This document shows, one piece after another, positions 1-11,279 of a DNA stretch of 64,000 nt. The notes below the pieces were generated by a model. That model was not told the origin of the DNA, searched no databases, and saw nothing but the letters and a program-made list of their open reading frames with translations. Each line of letters begins with the position of its first letter. Positions within the stretch are counted from its first letter, which is position 1. The translations under genes were made by a program, and so were the position numbers. The stretch is from contig OY755039.1 in NCBI GenBank assembly GCA_963576565.1, forward strand, positions 128,596,640 to 128,660,639, given 5' to 3'. The DNA comes from Aspidapion aeneum. Taxonomy: Eukaryota; Arthropoda; Insecta; Coleoptera; Brentidae.

Positions 1-685
1 ATGTTCATACAAATGGGTATAAATTTAACTACATACACATTTCTAACTTATAACTGTTTAAATACACGACTTCTGAACAAATCTAATATATGTTTGAGTT
101 ACTAGTTGGGAAACCAAATATGTTACTATGCAATCAAAAGTTTTACGTACAGAAAGGAGTAAAGAAGCAAGTTTTTTATTTTACCGGTTAGACATCACGC
201 ACTGGTTTAACGGAGAGTGCTCAAATAATAGATAGTTCTTGGTCGTCCCAAAAACGGCCGACGACTAAAGAAATTTGACACTGTTGACATTTGAACGTCA
301 CATGTCATTAATAGCTTCCGTGGAACGCCGCAAACTCACGGACGGTTAACATAAGAATTTTGACGTACGTAGAACGTGCGCGATTGTGTTTTAGCGAGCT
401 TCTATTATATTCCGCGCCATTTGGTGGCGCTGGCTGCACAGGTCACAGCAGTGTTGAGCGGAACCATCGACTTTCTCAGGGCCTTATACAACTCAATGAG
501 CGGAACCCATTTATTTGATATAAGGGAAGATGAGGTAATAGGTAATAGAAAATATTTTTTTGCTACTCTTGCATTTTGTCATTTGAGATATCTGAAAAAA
601 CCTTTGATATTCTTCCACTACACTATTAATAAAGTTTTAGCACTTTTGTGCTCTTTTTTAAATTTATTTTTCACAATATTTCAGA
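1..685. other. Unassigned AT-rich DNA
   Basis: No gene recognised. An open stretch at 376-705 (+) begins with GTG rather than ATG, ends in a run of hydrophobic residues encoded by AT-rich DNA, and matches no family I know; I do not call it a gene. The part at about 200-480 is richer in G+C and CpG than its surroundings. Confidence 0.4.
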
Positions 686-1480
686 TAATATTTTTTTTTG
701 TCTGAAGGAAACATTTTATTTTCAGTTTTAATAATTACGTTTGTTGTCAAATGTAAGAATTTCTGTGTATTGTTTTCGAGATTGCTTGTCATAAAGAAGT
801 AGTTCAAAATGAAAATGTTTCTTATTACCCTTTCGCTTTGACTATAGTGGGATAATAAAAAACATCCTGGCAATAAGAAATATATTCTTTTTTGTTGCTG
901 ATTGATTTGCTGTTGTTTTAGAAATGGCAAGTTGCAGAAATATTAAATGACATCTAACGCAAATAGTCCACAGTACACCGGTTTATTTCTCAAGTGATTA
1001 CTAACAGGCAAAATATGCGTACATAGCTTTATTTGGCTGAGACTTACTAATCCAAGCATATGATATGTAGAACAATATTTCTTAGGCTACAAAAAAAAAT
1101 TGCTGGTTACTAATTCTTTAATGGAAATTTTCATCTCGTAATTTATAATTTTAGTTTAGAGAAAGAAGTTAGGCGTCTTGGCCGAATAAAGCTATGTACG
1201 AGAATCCATCAGCCTGTTAGTCATCACTTAAAAAATAGACCGGTGTACTGTGAACTTTTTGCGTTTGATGCCATTGACACTTTAGTCAAATTTACAGGTA
1301 ACATTACTACTCAAATCAATACGCAAAAAAATATATATATTTTTTATTGTCCCAATACGATGTTTCCTATTATCCCACGATAGTCAAAACGAAGGGATAT
1401 TGGTTTAACACAAGAAAAACCACAAACAAAGCATTAAAACTGCAAAGAAACTTTTCCTTTAGGCAAAAAAATATTCCCTT
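686..1480. repeat. Foldback (inverted-repeat) element
   Basis: Two arms of about 390 bp face each other around a centre near 1110. The innermost, best-preserved part pairs 951-1010 with 1212-1270 (shared word ACAGTACACCGGT and its complement). Farther out, a word containing GACTATAGTGGGATAAT (about 840-860) pairs with its complement near 1370-1385, and the stretch near 695-730 pairs with 1440-1475. All pairs share one centre, so this is one large palindrome and not two MITEs. No coding capacity is seen. The class is unknown and the outer edges are approximate. Confidence 0.65.
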
Positions 1481-2224
1481 ATCTTCCCCTATTGAATATC
1501 TCGATTTTAACAGTCTTACACACCAAACGACAAATAGCCACACCGTCGCGTCGGCGTCGACTAAAACCGGTATCAAAACTGCTTTTTGAACTGTCAAATA
1601 TTGTTAAAGTTATCTTTGTGGGCGAAGTTATCGGGCCTTAATTTGGCACGACCAAAAACTATCCAATACATTGGCGGACTGATGTACATCTTTGTGACGA
1701 TGTTCATTTGTCACCAGTTTGAGAACAGAAACTTTTTCTATCTCTCTGTTTTTACACTAACCTAGGTTATTTTTATACATGAATACGACGTAATAATTTT
1801 GCCGGCTTAGAAATATCCAAAACCATAATGATGCAATATGCTCAAAATTACCAAGGAAATAGGGGTCAAATTCCTTCTTTCCTGAAAGCACTTTTCAAAG
1901 GTATGTAATACTGTTTTGTGTAGTGTTGCCAACTATTAGAAATAAAATTTAGGGGTTAAGTTAAGTTGTTGTTATGTAAAAAAGGGGTTTTTATTGATTT
2001 AGGCATCCTGACTGTATTTTGGAGAAGACAATATTTAATCTTACTTACGCCTAGTTAAAAAACCAACAATTAGAAATATTTTATAAAAGAATTTGGATAA
2101 CCCAAAAATAGTAACCAATCTTACTTGTGAGCTGTGTGAAATTAGATCCTTGTCTTAACACATATTGTAATAACACTCCCAAATACCATAACAACAAAAA
2201 GAAACCACAAGAATAACACAACTA
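1481..2224. other. Unassigned AT-rich DNA
   Basis: No open frame, repeat or known family recognised. Nothing here suggests a gene. Confidence 0.35.
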
Positions 2225-2700
2225 ATGTCCTTTATTCATGTGGATTACGCACCGCTTAGAATTCGAAGGAATGGCGTCTACATGCCTCGGTCCATGCGGC
2301 GCATAAGCGAATGCAATTTGCCTCGCCTCGAACGTACGTACCTAAAACCTCGTATTCATTTGAGGCATAATTTGCATGCATCGCAGCGAGCCCAAATGAA
2401 TGCCTCGTTTGTATTCATGCTCAAGTGAATACGCGCCTTGAGACGAACCAAATTCAACTGAATACTCGTTTTAAATTTCCACTTTGATACGATGGCGTCG
2501 CATTCCGCGAGTCCATGCGTGTTGCTTTTGGCCACGTCTTCAAGGCACGTACACATACATATGCGCGTTCGATCTCGCAACGAGAAATGCGAATTCCGCT
2601 TGAAATGATTACGCACCTTAATATAGGTACGTATGCTCATTCGTGCTCTGATGAATAGGCGCATTTGCAAATTAGTTGCGATTACTCACATTGATCTTTT
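2225..2700. other. CpG-rich island-like patch, unassigned
   Basis: This stretch is clearly richer in G+C and CpG than its neighbours and carries many short words in both orientations (for example GATTACGCACC at about 2243 and 2610, and variants of TGAGGCAT or TGCCTC). Overlapping open frames on both strands have no recognisable domain, which is expected where stop codons are rare because of base composition. It may be part of an unknown repeat; I see no proof of a gene or promoter. Confidence 0.3.
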
Positions 2701-2735
2701 AGTCAGGCGACCAAATAAATTCGTATACGAATCTC

Positions 2736-4360
2736 CACAGTGTGCCTGAATAAAGTATAGGTTACATAAAAATGGTTCCAAAAACTAATTGCACATTTTG
2801 AATATGGACTCTTTCCTGAGTTCAGAGCCATATTCATATAAATCCTAGCTGATCCTCTTCTCGAATTTTTTGACATTTTTCTAGTTAGTCTAGGCGCTGG
2901 CTCGTGTCACGTGTGACCTAATATGTGCGCTCAGTTTGACTACGGGGCTTTGTTAAGCACCCATAGGAGTATTAAAAAAAGTTTGGTCACGTGGTCAAAC
3001 TAATGGTCGTTTGGCCGCCATCTTTGAAAATGGCCGCCAAATTGATAGATTTTTTGTTTAAGCGTATCTCCCTACCCAGTGGTCCGATTTTATTTTCTTA
3101 AAGCGTGTTTAACTCCTTTTTTAAAGTCAAACAAATTATGTTATTACATATTTTTTGATAAATCAGGTAGTTTTTGAGATATACCAAGATTATTAGTATT
3201 TCCTCTCGCAAAAGAATTAAAATAATACCCATGCTTATTTTATTGTAGCTACAATATTATTGACATTTGTTTTTTTTGTTACATAGAAGGCTTTAAACCT
3301 TTCACAGAAGAGGATATTGACTTTATGTTTTTAAAGTTCGATGGGTGGTACCCCCTAAAGACTGCCTTAAAGAGGGTAGTTTCTAAAACTGTTCACAAGA
3401 TTATAGAATAAATGAATTTGCAGCGAAACGATGCATTCTAGCGAAAAACGATAAAATTAATTTTTTATAGTACTTTTAATTCCGATTCTTTTGATGTATC
3501 ACTTAGCATCCTAGCTTTGATAGTTAGCTAGACAAGCCAGCTAAAATACACAATTTTGTAAAAATTTCATGTTTTCGCTCCAAAATCGATTTTTTTCTTA
3601 AAAATTGTAAAAGATATGACAATGATCAGAAGAAGCGGAATTAGAAGTAGTTACTATAAAAAATTATTCTTAATGTTTTTCGCTAGGATGCATCGTTTTG
3701 CTGCAAATTCACTTTTTCTATACACTTGTGAACGGTTTTAGAAACCATCGAACTTTAAAAGCATAAAGTCAATATCCTCTTGTGTGAAGAGTTTAAAGCC
3801 TTCTCTGTAACAAAAAAAACGAATGTCAATAATATTGAAGCTAAAATAAAATAAGCATGGGTATTATTTTAATTATTTTGCGAGCGGAAATACTAATAAC
3901 TTGGTATATCTCAAGAACTAATTGATTTATCAAAAAATGTGTAATAACAAAATTTATTTGCCTTTAAACAGGAGTATAACAGGCTTTAAAAAATTAAAAT
4001 CGGTCAACTGGGTAGGGAGATACGCTTAAACAATAAAATCTATCCATTTGGCGGCCATTTTCAAAGATGGCGGCCAAACGACCATGAGTTCGATCACCTG
4101 ACCAAACTTTTTTTATACTCGTATGAGTGCTTAACAATACCCCGCAGTCAAACTGAGCGCAGATATAAGGTCACATGTGACAGGAGCCAACGCCTAGGCT
4201 AACTAGAACAATGGAAAAAATTGATAAAATTTCGAGAAGAGGATCAGCTAGGATTTATATGAATATGGCTCTGAACTCAGGAAAGAGTCCATATTCAAAA
4301 TATGCAATTAGTTTTTGGAGCCATTTTTATGTAACCTATACTTCATTCAGGCATACTGTG
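2736..4360. mobile_element. Foldback transposon with about 800-bp terminal inverted repeats
   Basis: The left end reads CACAGTGTGCCTGAATAAAG and the right end is the inverted CACAGTATGCCTGAATGAAG. Pairing continues almost to the centre near 3550-3600, so nearly the whole 1,625 bp can fold into one hairpin. Both ends are flanked by TCTC (2732-2735 and 4361-4364), a candidate 4-bp target-site duplication. The left arm has an extra block of about 35 bp at 3345-3379 that the right arm lacks. No protein is encoded. The first seven bases, CACAGTG, equal the consensus RAG recombination-signal heptamer, also typical of Transib ends, but Transib makes 5-bp duplications, so the superfamily is left open. 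Confidence 0.8.
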
Positions 4361-4984
4361 TCTCAGTCAAACAATTTACTTTAAAAACCGACTTTCATTT
4401 TTCAAGGTTTATAATCTTAAAATAACCTCTATAGTTAGGGAAATCTCGATGGTCTCGTACGTCAAGTTTCCTTGAGCAATTGTAAAAAGTAAATTAGTTC
4501 CTCTATCAAATTAGCAACCAGGCTGATCGATATCGGGTACCTTATAAAAGCGGACTTTTACTTTATGTACCGCGAAATAGCAACGGTTATAAAAACGCGA
4601 AATAGTAACGGTTATAAAAACAACGAAAATAGAAATTTGTTTTGATATTACTAGCGATCAAAAAAAAATTCACAGCCAAGTAACAGTAAACAACGTAAAT
4701 GTTTCAAAATCTGATCACCTAAAGGAGTTGAATTAAAAAACTTGCCCTATAGGTATATATCACAAGTGCTAAACCACCTGTTTTCACAAATTTCCCCATT
4801 AACCAGCAAGTAAAAGTTTTAATTAACTGCCTTATATGTAGCTCTCTGCACGTTATTATAGCTAATACCTGGTACAGTGGCGTTTCTAAAGGCGGATTTT
4901 AAGTTATTTACGTTACCAAAATGAGTCTTGTTAAGGTCCAACTGTTTTTTTATTTAAATGCGACAAAACTTTTTTGCCTTTTTA
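4361..4984. other. Unassigned DNA with a 25-bp tandem duplication
   Basis: No gene seen. A 25-bp unit (CGCGAAATAGYAACGG then TTATAAAAA) occurs twice in tandem at 4571-4595 and 4596-4620, differing at one base. Confidence 0.5.
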
Positions 4985-5575
4985 GTTTTTTGTTCCATCA
5001 GGAGTAGGCATCAAACGTTTTTCTACGTTGCCCAAAGTCTATTCTCCACCTCCTTCGATCCTGACAATCAACTTCTGTTAGGTGTTTTTGACTCATTGAT
5101 CTTTGGACTGACTGTTGCCATTTCAGTTTGGGATGGATGCTCTCTTTTTCTGCGCCCTAGTGGTTTCCATTCTGGGACCTGCTTCGGTAATCTTTCGTCG
5201 TTTTGTACATGGCTGTACCATATCAGTTGTCTTTTAGTGATCCATTATGCTTCCGTCGATTCCCATTATTTCTTTTATGATCTTATTTCTTCTATAATCT
5301 GTTCTAGATAATTTCATTGATCTACTTATGGCATCCATTTAGACACTTTTAATTTTTGTTTTGTATTTTTCTGTTACGCGACAAGTGTCTATGCCATACA
5401 ATAGCGTGCTGCTTCATAAAATACTATTAAGACATCCAGTAAACTTTTTTGCTTTTACCATATTTCTTCCAGTTCTTAACAGTCTGTTCCTGTCCTATTA
5501 AATGTGATACTCAAGTATACGAACTCATTGCATGGAGATATTATTTGTTCATTGTCTAGTTCTAACACACTTGAT
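4985..5575 (-). pseudogene. LINE reverse transcriptase 3' fragment, antisense
   Basis: Read on the minus strand, this matches the plus-strand LINE fragment at about 61800-62370 over its length. Shared DNA words are ATCTCCATGCAATGAGT and a later GACAGGAACAGACTGT. Its left end, when complemented, encodes the Arg-rich C-terminal segment (DRRRWR-like, then GRRRKT-like) typical of the end of many insect non-LTR reverse transcriptases. Frames are broken throughout, so it is dead. An open frame on the plus strand (4958-5311) is the shadow of this sequence. The exact LINE clade cannot be settled by eye. Confidence 0.65.
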
Positions 5576-5819
5576 TCGTTCATAAAGTTTTCTATTCTCT
5601 TGAAATTCAAAATGGCGGACTTGATCGAAGTAGGTAAATGGCTTCATTTTGTCGAGAACTGCAACTTTTTTCCTTCTAAAATTTTTGAAAGTGATTTCTA
5701 GCAAAGTGTCCAGGCGCAGACTTTCTTCAAACGTCGGACTGACTAAACCAAGAATACGTTTTCTAGAAAAATGTTGCCCTTTACTTTCATTACTTAAACA
5801 GGGGTGATGGAATTAAGGA

Positions 5820-7560
5820 CCACATTTTTTACTTTGACCCACTTTTCGTCATTGGTGAAATGTCCGTCAAGCTGCTAGATTTTAAGATTTTTGCATATAT
5901 GTATTGCAAAAAACTCAAGGTTCGGTTCGGTTCACTAAACCCATATTTCATTACTATTTCTTGACAGATTTTTTAAATATTAGAACGCAACAATGAGGTT
6001 TGAGACATAAAAGTGACCGAAAGTTGGGACATCGATATTTGTAAGCATAAAAAATATTTTTTTATTTTTTGCAAATATAAACTATAGGGTTTGTCACCTT
6101 TGTCACTTTTTGATGTATGTTTTATAAAATTTCTGGAGAGTTTAAATAAAGCTTTTCGTGATTTGTTTTTTTTTAATTTCCCCAAAAAAATAGGAGTGAC
6201 AGACTTCTGGAAAAAATTGTTTACTTTGACCCACATTTCTTTATTGCTTAAGATTTTTAATGCCCTAAATTCGTACCCTTTTCCTATCAGATTTTATAAA
6301 AATAGAACTCAAAAATGAGGCGACTGTGTGTGGGACATAAAGGTGACAAAATTTCAGAAAGATGCTTATTTTTTTTTTAAATTTATAAATTATCAGCCTC
6401 CCCTCCTTTATAGCGTAACTTAATTAATATTAAAAGATGAACAAGCACAAATTCTTAGGCACTTATTGGAATAAAACCTGACCTTATTTTAAAATCGGCC
6501 GTATTGTGACAGATTTACATATAAAAAGCAGCTGCTTTCTTTCAAAAATCGGCCTTTGTGTATTTAAGAACCGGATTTATTAGTGTCTGTTTTTCTTAAA
6601 TGAAAGTTAGCGATTTTATTTTTCAATTTGACTTTGGTATGTCAATTTTGAAAGGTCAGCTGTCAGTTTTCTTTGTAAATATGTCAGAAGAAAGCCGACT
6701 CTAAAATAAAGGCAGGTTTTATTCCAATAAGTCCCTATATCTCACGGGTACGCACAGTCTCGGAATGTTAATAAGTTTCCTTTTAAATATTTGCCATCTT
6801 AGTAGTAGCGTGACCAGAGTTTTTTATTAGACTAGCTAAATTTGCGCAGCTTTCCCTGTGGTTTTTTCTGATTTCTCCCGGTTTTTTGTTTTTTCAATAG
6901 TTTTAAGTTTAGTTCGCGTGAACCGTTTTATTATAAAATAAAGCCCTACTACCCTTTAGAAATCGACGCAATTAAAACCGGTTTAGTGGTTTTTGAGTGG
7001 TGCTGAAATAAAAAGAGAAACTTACAGTCCGACAAAAATTGTATTATAAATGAATAAAAATATCATGAAGTAATAAGTGCCTGATATTTCCGATGGTACC
7101 GGACTTTCCGGTTGGTGAAAAATACTAAGTGCCTATTTTACAATAACGTTATTTTTCATTTAATGTTCTTTTAGTGTCTTATTTTATATATATTTCTATT
7201 ACTTTAGTTTATGTTTTTTTTTTAATTAAGAATTTTTTATCTTTTATTGGTTATTAAGTCATTTGTATTTTTATTTTGAAGATAAACATGACGAAAAGTG
7301 GAATATGGGTTGACGAGAAGTGAGACATTTTCATGACGAGCGAAGACACCTGCAAATGTTTTTTTTTTATATAAATATTTTATTATAAAAAAAAATAGTA
7401 TTTAAACAAATTAGAAGACTTTCAATTGACAAAGGAATAATATAAAATATTTATATAATTTTAAAACTTACGCATTTTTTCTCTATTTGATTTTAAAATA
7501 ATAAATTAGTTTTTGAGGAGCCTGAGCTGACGAAAGTTGGGACAACCTTGTTTTAAAAAA
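5820..7560. repeat. Old compound repeat with direct and inverted words
   Basis: A phrase containing TACTTTGACCCAC occurs at about 5828 and again at 6216, in direct order. ACCCACTTTTCGTCAT near 5838 meets its approximate complement near 7290. GACGAAAGTTGGGACA-like words recur at 6012 and 7530. This suggests an old, partly palindromic repeat that was later entered by or flanked by the MITE copies at 6458 and 7585. No coding region is seen. Confidence 0.4.
6458..6735. mobile_element. TA-MITE copy 1 (278 bp)
   Basis: Terminal inverted repeats of about 45 bp: GGCACTTATTGGAATAAAAC at the left, and its complement ending in CCAATAAGTCCC at the right. It is flanked by TA on both sides (6456-6457, 6736-6737), as expected for Tc1/mariner-type insertion. 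The interior carries ATGTCAATTTTGAAAG and CTGTCAG words shared with copies at 7585 and 51340. It is non-coding. Confidence 0.8.
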
Positions 7561-7584
7561 ACGATTTTGTCATTATTAACAATA

Positions 7585-7848
7585 GGGACTTATTGGAATA
7601 AAACTTGACTTTATTTTACAGTCGGCTTTATTCTGACAGATTTACAAAGAAAACTGAGAGCTGACCTCTCAAAATCAATTTTAAAAATAAAGTCGCTAAC
7701 TTAAACTTGATAAAAACAGACCCTAATAAATCTGGTTCCTAAATACACAAAGGACGAATTTCGAAAGAAAGCAGCTGGTTTTTATTTGAAAATCTGTCAC
7801 AATACTGCCAATTTTAAAATAAGGTCAGCTTTTATTCCAATAAGTGCT
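7585..7848. mobile_element. TA-MITE copy 2 (inverted relative to copy 1)
   Basis: It starts GGGACTTATTGGAATAAAAC and ends near CCAATAAGTGCT. The interior is the reverse complement of copy 1. The left flank is TA (7583-7584); the right flank has decayed to CA. Non-coding. Confidence 0.75.
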
Positions 7849-8724
7849 CAATCTATCGTACGCCATTGCCTAAAAACAAAGTTTCATTTGTTTGACTTAA
7901 AACCGAGCTAAAGTTAGAAGTCATGTAAACATAGTTTTACTTGGAGACTGGTTAAACAATCACAGAGCTTGTAAGTGATGCTTAAATATATAAGATAAAC
8001 TAAACGGGCCAGTCCCCATAAGTGTCATATTAAGAAGTTTTAAAGTAAATAAATGTCAAACAAGTTTTCGTGGCTACTCGAGTAAAAAAAAATACTTTCT
8101 CTCGAAGATTTCCGTGGTTAGCTCGAAAGCTTATCCTCACGGGGATTAGACCATTTTGTCTTTTATTGTACTCTTTCTTAATGTGAGAAAACCAAACAGG
8201 CTAACCCGCAAGAAACCCCATCTACCAAAACACAAAATAAACTAGAACAAGATTAGAAAAGATCGATTGAACAGAAAAGAATCCATCCGTGAGCTTTAAC
8301 AGTGCAGCCTATTTTTTTATACTGATTGTTAATGATTAAAAAACATCTGTTTAGGCTTCAGCGAACGGACACTCAGTTTTTTCTTGGGGAAGCTGGGTCG
8401 TAGGTTTTTTATCACTGTGTTGAAGTACCTATATATTTAAATGTTTTTGGATGCCACTCATTTTGAATCATGTGAAAATCAGAAACACAAAATAAATACC
8501 TTAAATAGTGAATTATTACTAAAGGCACATTAATACAATTTAATAAAGAAGACCTCACTGATTCTTTGTGATGAAAAGTAATAACACTTTTTTAGAGTAG
8601 AAAAAAGGTAATGGAGATAAGACCTCTTGAAGTAGGTAATTCATACCTACTAAAAACTGATACCTAAATATTTTTAAAAAAAGGAAAAGGTTATAAAAAA
8701 TAATACCTAATTATTTATGTAATA
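7849..8724. other. Unassigned AT-rich DNA with a dispersed repeat
   Basis: No gene seen. The part at about 8120-8240 resembles 12285-12380 in the same orientation (shared AAAACCAAACAGGC and nearby ATTTTG words), so a diverged dispersed repeat is likely. Confidence 0.35.
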
Positions 8725-8876
8725 GTGGGTTTACACATGCATGAATTTAGTGGCGCCAGTGTTCGCGCCAGTTCTATTTGCACGCCAGTAAAGGTTTACA
8801 CTATTGTGCGAAAATTAAAAAAACTGGCACGCCAGTTTCATTTTTAAAGTGTACACGATACGCGATATGTCGGCTG

Positions 8877-9158
8877 AACTCTCGGAAGCCTGCAAAATAG
8901 TCGCTAAACTTTTATTGAAAAAAAAAATAAAAGAGATTCAGGAAAAGGAACAACCAAAAGGCCGTATCTGCATGGGTTAAAGCATGGATTGCTAGTCGAT
9001 CTACTTTGGGTGCTTCCGAAAAACTTTTAGGAGAACTTGCAGCAGAAGATCCTACGAGCTATAAAAACCATCTTCGAATGACAAAGCAACATTTTGATAT
9101 TCTTCTAGAGTTTCTCTTATTTAAACAACTTTCTTTAAAATTCGGTCTGCTACTTTAA
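8877..9158 (+). pseudogene. PIF/Harbinger transposase, N-terminal fragment
   Basis: The start codon at 8877 opens a frame that runs about 33 codons and then needs a frame change near 8965. The following frame contains AWVKAWIASR, then LLGELAAEDPTSY and LRMTKQHFDILLEF. This matches the conserved N-terminal block of HARBI1-type transposases (W...W, a leucine-rich stretch, EDP.SY.N.LRM, then FD.LL). In intact members the DDE nuclease follows; here a stop at 9156-9158 ends the frame and no DDE segment was found. The start lies close to the left terminal repeat, as in complete elements. It is a relic with one frameshift, and the family call is strong. Confidence 0.75.
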
Positions 9159-9955
9159 ACCATGGTACTTTTGGGGTGTATACTTCATTTGCACCGGCTC
9201 CGGAACGTTGGCTTTTTTTAATTTTTGTCAATTCCAAAGCATTGTGGTGTGACGCTTTGGGTGGGTGCTTTTCAGGCGAGGTTTAAGGCACAGTCGACTT
9301 GAGGTGAGTGAGGTTTTTATTCGTACAAAACTATGGACAAAACAAAAAAAACAAAGTTAAAAACACTTTAAAATATTAGGGCGTTGCCAGGAGAAAAGAA
9401 TATTATTACTTATAAATTGACTAGTAAAATAGGAAGACACTACACTCTTAATTAAAACTAGACTATGGTAAAATACATTTAACAAAATATATTTACCTAT
9501 GGACCCAGGCAAACGTCACAAAAACTAGAATTAGGTTTTGGAACGCCAGAACCTGCAAGGCTCGCACAGTTTGCACAAAAGTTTTTGGCACGAAAAGTCA
9601 AGCGCACGTTATAGCGTTTGGTTCGAAAGCTAGTAAAGTAATGGCAATTTGCGGAAAAGGGAAAACGTTTGGCGTGTAAAAATGGCAGGATGCCGTGACG
9701 TCAGTTATGACCAATTACCTCTACAGGAAAACGTGCAAACATAATGTTATTGATCTTTCAAGGGTCCCGGCATGTATTGATTGATACGAGTATAAAAGCA
9801 AACGTGATAAGAACCCGCGAAATAAATAATCGCTTAAATTAAGAGATTTAGGTGGTAGCAGATAGATGGCAATAAACGCCTACTAATATGATATTAAAAT
9901 AAATATAATTGCTATAGGTAAATTGTTATGCTACAGCTTATGTGTTTCTTATGGA

Positions 9956-10144
9956 TCATATTTTTGCTTTTCCTTCTGCAACTTCAAAGCCCTCAATAGT
10001 CATTATTTTACTAATTTTTTGGGAAGCATTATCTCGACTATCTTTGTTTTTATACGAACTACTGTGTACATCCCATAAACAAGGAAAACATTCATAGCCT
10101 TCAAGAAACTGTATGGTCAGTTCTGCTGACCACTTTTTTAGCAT
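9956..10144 (-). pseudogene. MADF/Myb-SANT-like DNA-binding protein of the Harbinger element
   Basis: From the ATG at 10144 the minus strand encodes 62 codons: a tryptophan near residue 5, a Glu-Leu-Thr helix, then GYECFPCLWDV, SSYKNKDSRD, a KISKI helix, and FEVAEGKAKI. This is the usual order of a MADF domain (W, then P-L-W-D, Y-K-N, and a final F-E-V..K-I motif). PIF/Harbinger elements carry such a Myb-like accessory protein that helps the transposase bind DNA and enter the nucleus. The frame stops just after the domain core, so it is probably truncated. Its start lies inside the right end of the element, opposite the transposase start. Confidence 0.75.
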
Positions 10145-10630
10145 ATTAAGCTATAAAAACAAAAATCAACAAAAATTTTAAGCTCAAACACAATGAAAAT
10201 AAAAAATAATGTAAAATAATGAACTTAAAACTGGCGAGCCGATGTGCAAGTGCAAGCACTTGTTTACACATGAAAATTTTCCTTTTCTGCGCGCATGCGT
10301 CACCACTGGCGCCAGCAAATTCAGTTAGCTGCAGACTTTTTTGATACATGCATGCAAAAAAATAAGTTGTGTGCAAGTCGGTGTTTACACTTGCAAATTT
10401 AACTTACTGGCGCGCCAGTTTTTATTGGCGCCAGCAAATCCATGCATGTGTAAACTCTCCTTAAATGATTATTACCCTTTGGCAATCCACTACATTTTAG
10501 CTCACACTACTACTATAAGTAGTGTGAGCTATGGTGATCGTAATTTTTTCGAGAAAAAAAAAGTTGCTCCGATTTCAAAATTTTTTATATATCTTTGCGT
10601 TTCAGATGATTTTGAAACTTTTTTGTTTTG

Positions 10631-10631
10631 C

Positions 10632-10666
<35 letters not shown>

Positions 10667-10762
10667 ATGTCTGTCTGTCTGTATGTCTGTCTGTATGTCT
10701 GTATGTCTGTCTGTATGTCTGTCTGTATGTCTGTCTGTATGTCTGTCTGTATGTCTGTCTGT
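10631..10762. repeat. GTCT/GTAT microsatellite
   Basis: A run of CTGT-type tetranucleotides that begins as a pure CTGT repeat and then alternates with ATGT. It produces Cys-Leu-Ser-Val open frames on one strand and Thr-Asp-Arg-His on the other; these are artefacts. Confidence 0.95.
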
Positions 10763-10890
10763 AACGACCAACCCGCATAACTCAAAAACCGCTTGTCCGA
10801 TTTTAATGAAATTTGGTACCTAAGTTGGGTCTTGGACCGTGATGGTCCCATTTAAAAATGAACAAAATCCACCGAACGCAAGCCAAATAA

Positions 10891-11240
10891 AAGGGTGGGG
10901 GTAGATTCCAAAAATTAGAGTTTATGTGAAAATATGGCGTGTGTGATATCAAACGAAAGGTAATTAAGTCTGGAGTTAAAAAAATATAATTTTAGTTTAT
11001 TTTTAAAAAAAGGGTGGGGGTAGATGTCAAAAATTAGAGTTTAAGTGAAAATATGGCGTGTGTGATATCAAACGAAAGGTAATTGAGTCTGGAGTTACAC
11101 AAAATACATTTTAGTTTTTTTTAAAAGGGTGGGGGGTAGACTGAAAAAATTTGAGTTTAAGCCAAAACATGGCTTGTGTGGTATCAAACGAAAGGTAATT
11201 GAGTCTGGAGTTGAATAAAATATATTTCAGTTTTTGATTA
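10891..11240. repeat. Three tandem units of about 117 bp
   Basis: Units start near 10891, 11010 and 11125, each with AAGGGTGGGGG, then a TATGGCGTGTGTGATATCAA-like word and GAAAGGTAATTRAGTCTGGA. They lie inside the hairpin-ended element. Confidence 0.9.
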
Positions 11241-11279
11241 TATTAGCTCACACTATAACTATAGTACCTAGTGTGAGCT

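Larger units (their letters stand above)
8725..10460. mobile_element. Decayed PIF/Harbinger DNA transposon
   Basis: The ends are inverted repeats: GTTTACACATGCATG then TGGCGCCAG at the left, and the complement at about 10424-10458 at the right. TGGCGCCAG or GGCGCGCC words recur below both termini. Inside are fragments of both proteins a Harbinger element needs, in convergent order: transposase start (8877-9158, plus) and a MADF/Myb-like protein (9956-10144, minus). The catalytic part of the transposase was not recognised, and the middle (about 9160-9950) is scrambled. PIF/Harbinger normally duplicates 3 bp; I could not fix an exact duplication. Confidence 0.8.
10499..11279. mobile_element. 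Helentron/mini-me-like non-autonomous element
   Basis: Both ends are palindromic hairpins built on AGCTCACAC...GTGTGAGCT (10499-10530 and 11245-11279). Inside are, in order, a GTCT microsatellite, a block with AACCGCTTGTCCGATTTTAA and TGAAATTTGG, and three tandem units of about 117 bp. Hairpin ends plus a tetranucleotide microsatellite and central tandem repeats match the described layout of DINE-1, mini-me and HINE elements, which depend on Helentrons. No protein is encoded; the open frames here come from the microsatellite. Confidence 0.6.

Noticed and set aside
376..705. 109-codon frame near the window start
   Set aside because: It starts with GTG, ends in AT-rich hydrophobic codons, and has no family resemblance or splice support.
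2225..2670. Overlapping frames on both strands in a CpG-rich patch
   Set aside because: Few stops are expected at this composition; many repeated words point to a non-coding repeat.
4958..5311. 117-codon plus-strand frame, Cys- and Phe-rich
   Set aside because: It is the antisense of a LINE reverse transcriptase fragment, shared with the shadow frame at 62235-62426.
9690..9730. CRE plus CCAAT words as a promoter inside the Harbinger relic
   Set aside because: Both coding remnants start near the element ends and converge, so a central promoter would not serve either.
10341..10851. Several overlapping open frames on both strands (Cys-Leu-Ser-Val and Thr-Asp-Arg-His repeats)
   Set aside because: They are translations of the GTCT microsatellite in different frames, not proteins.
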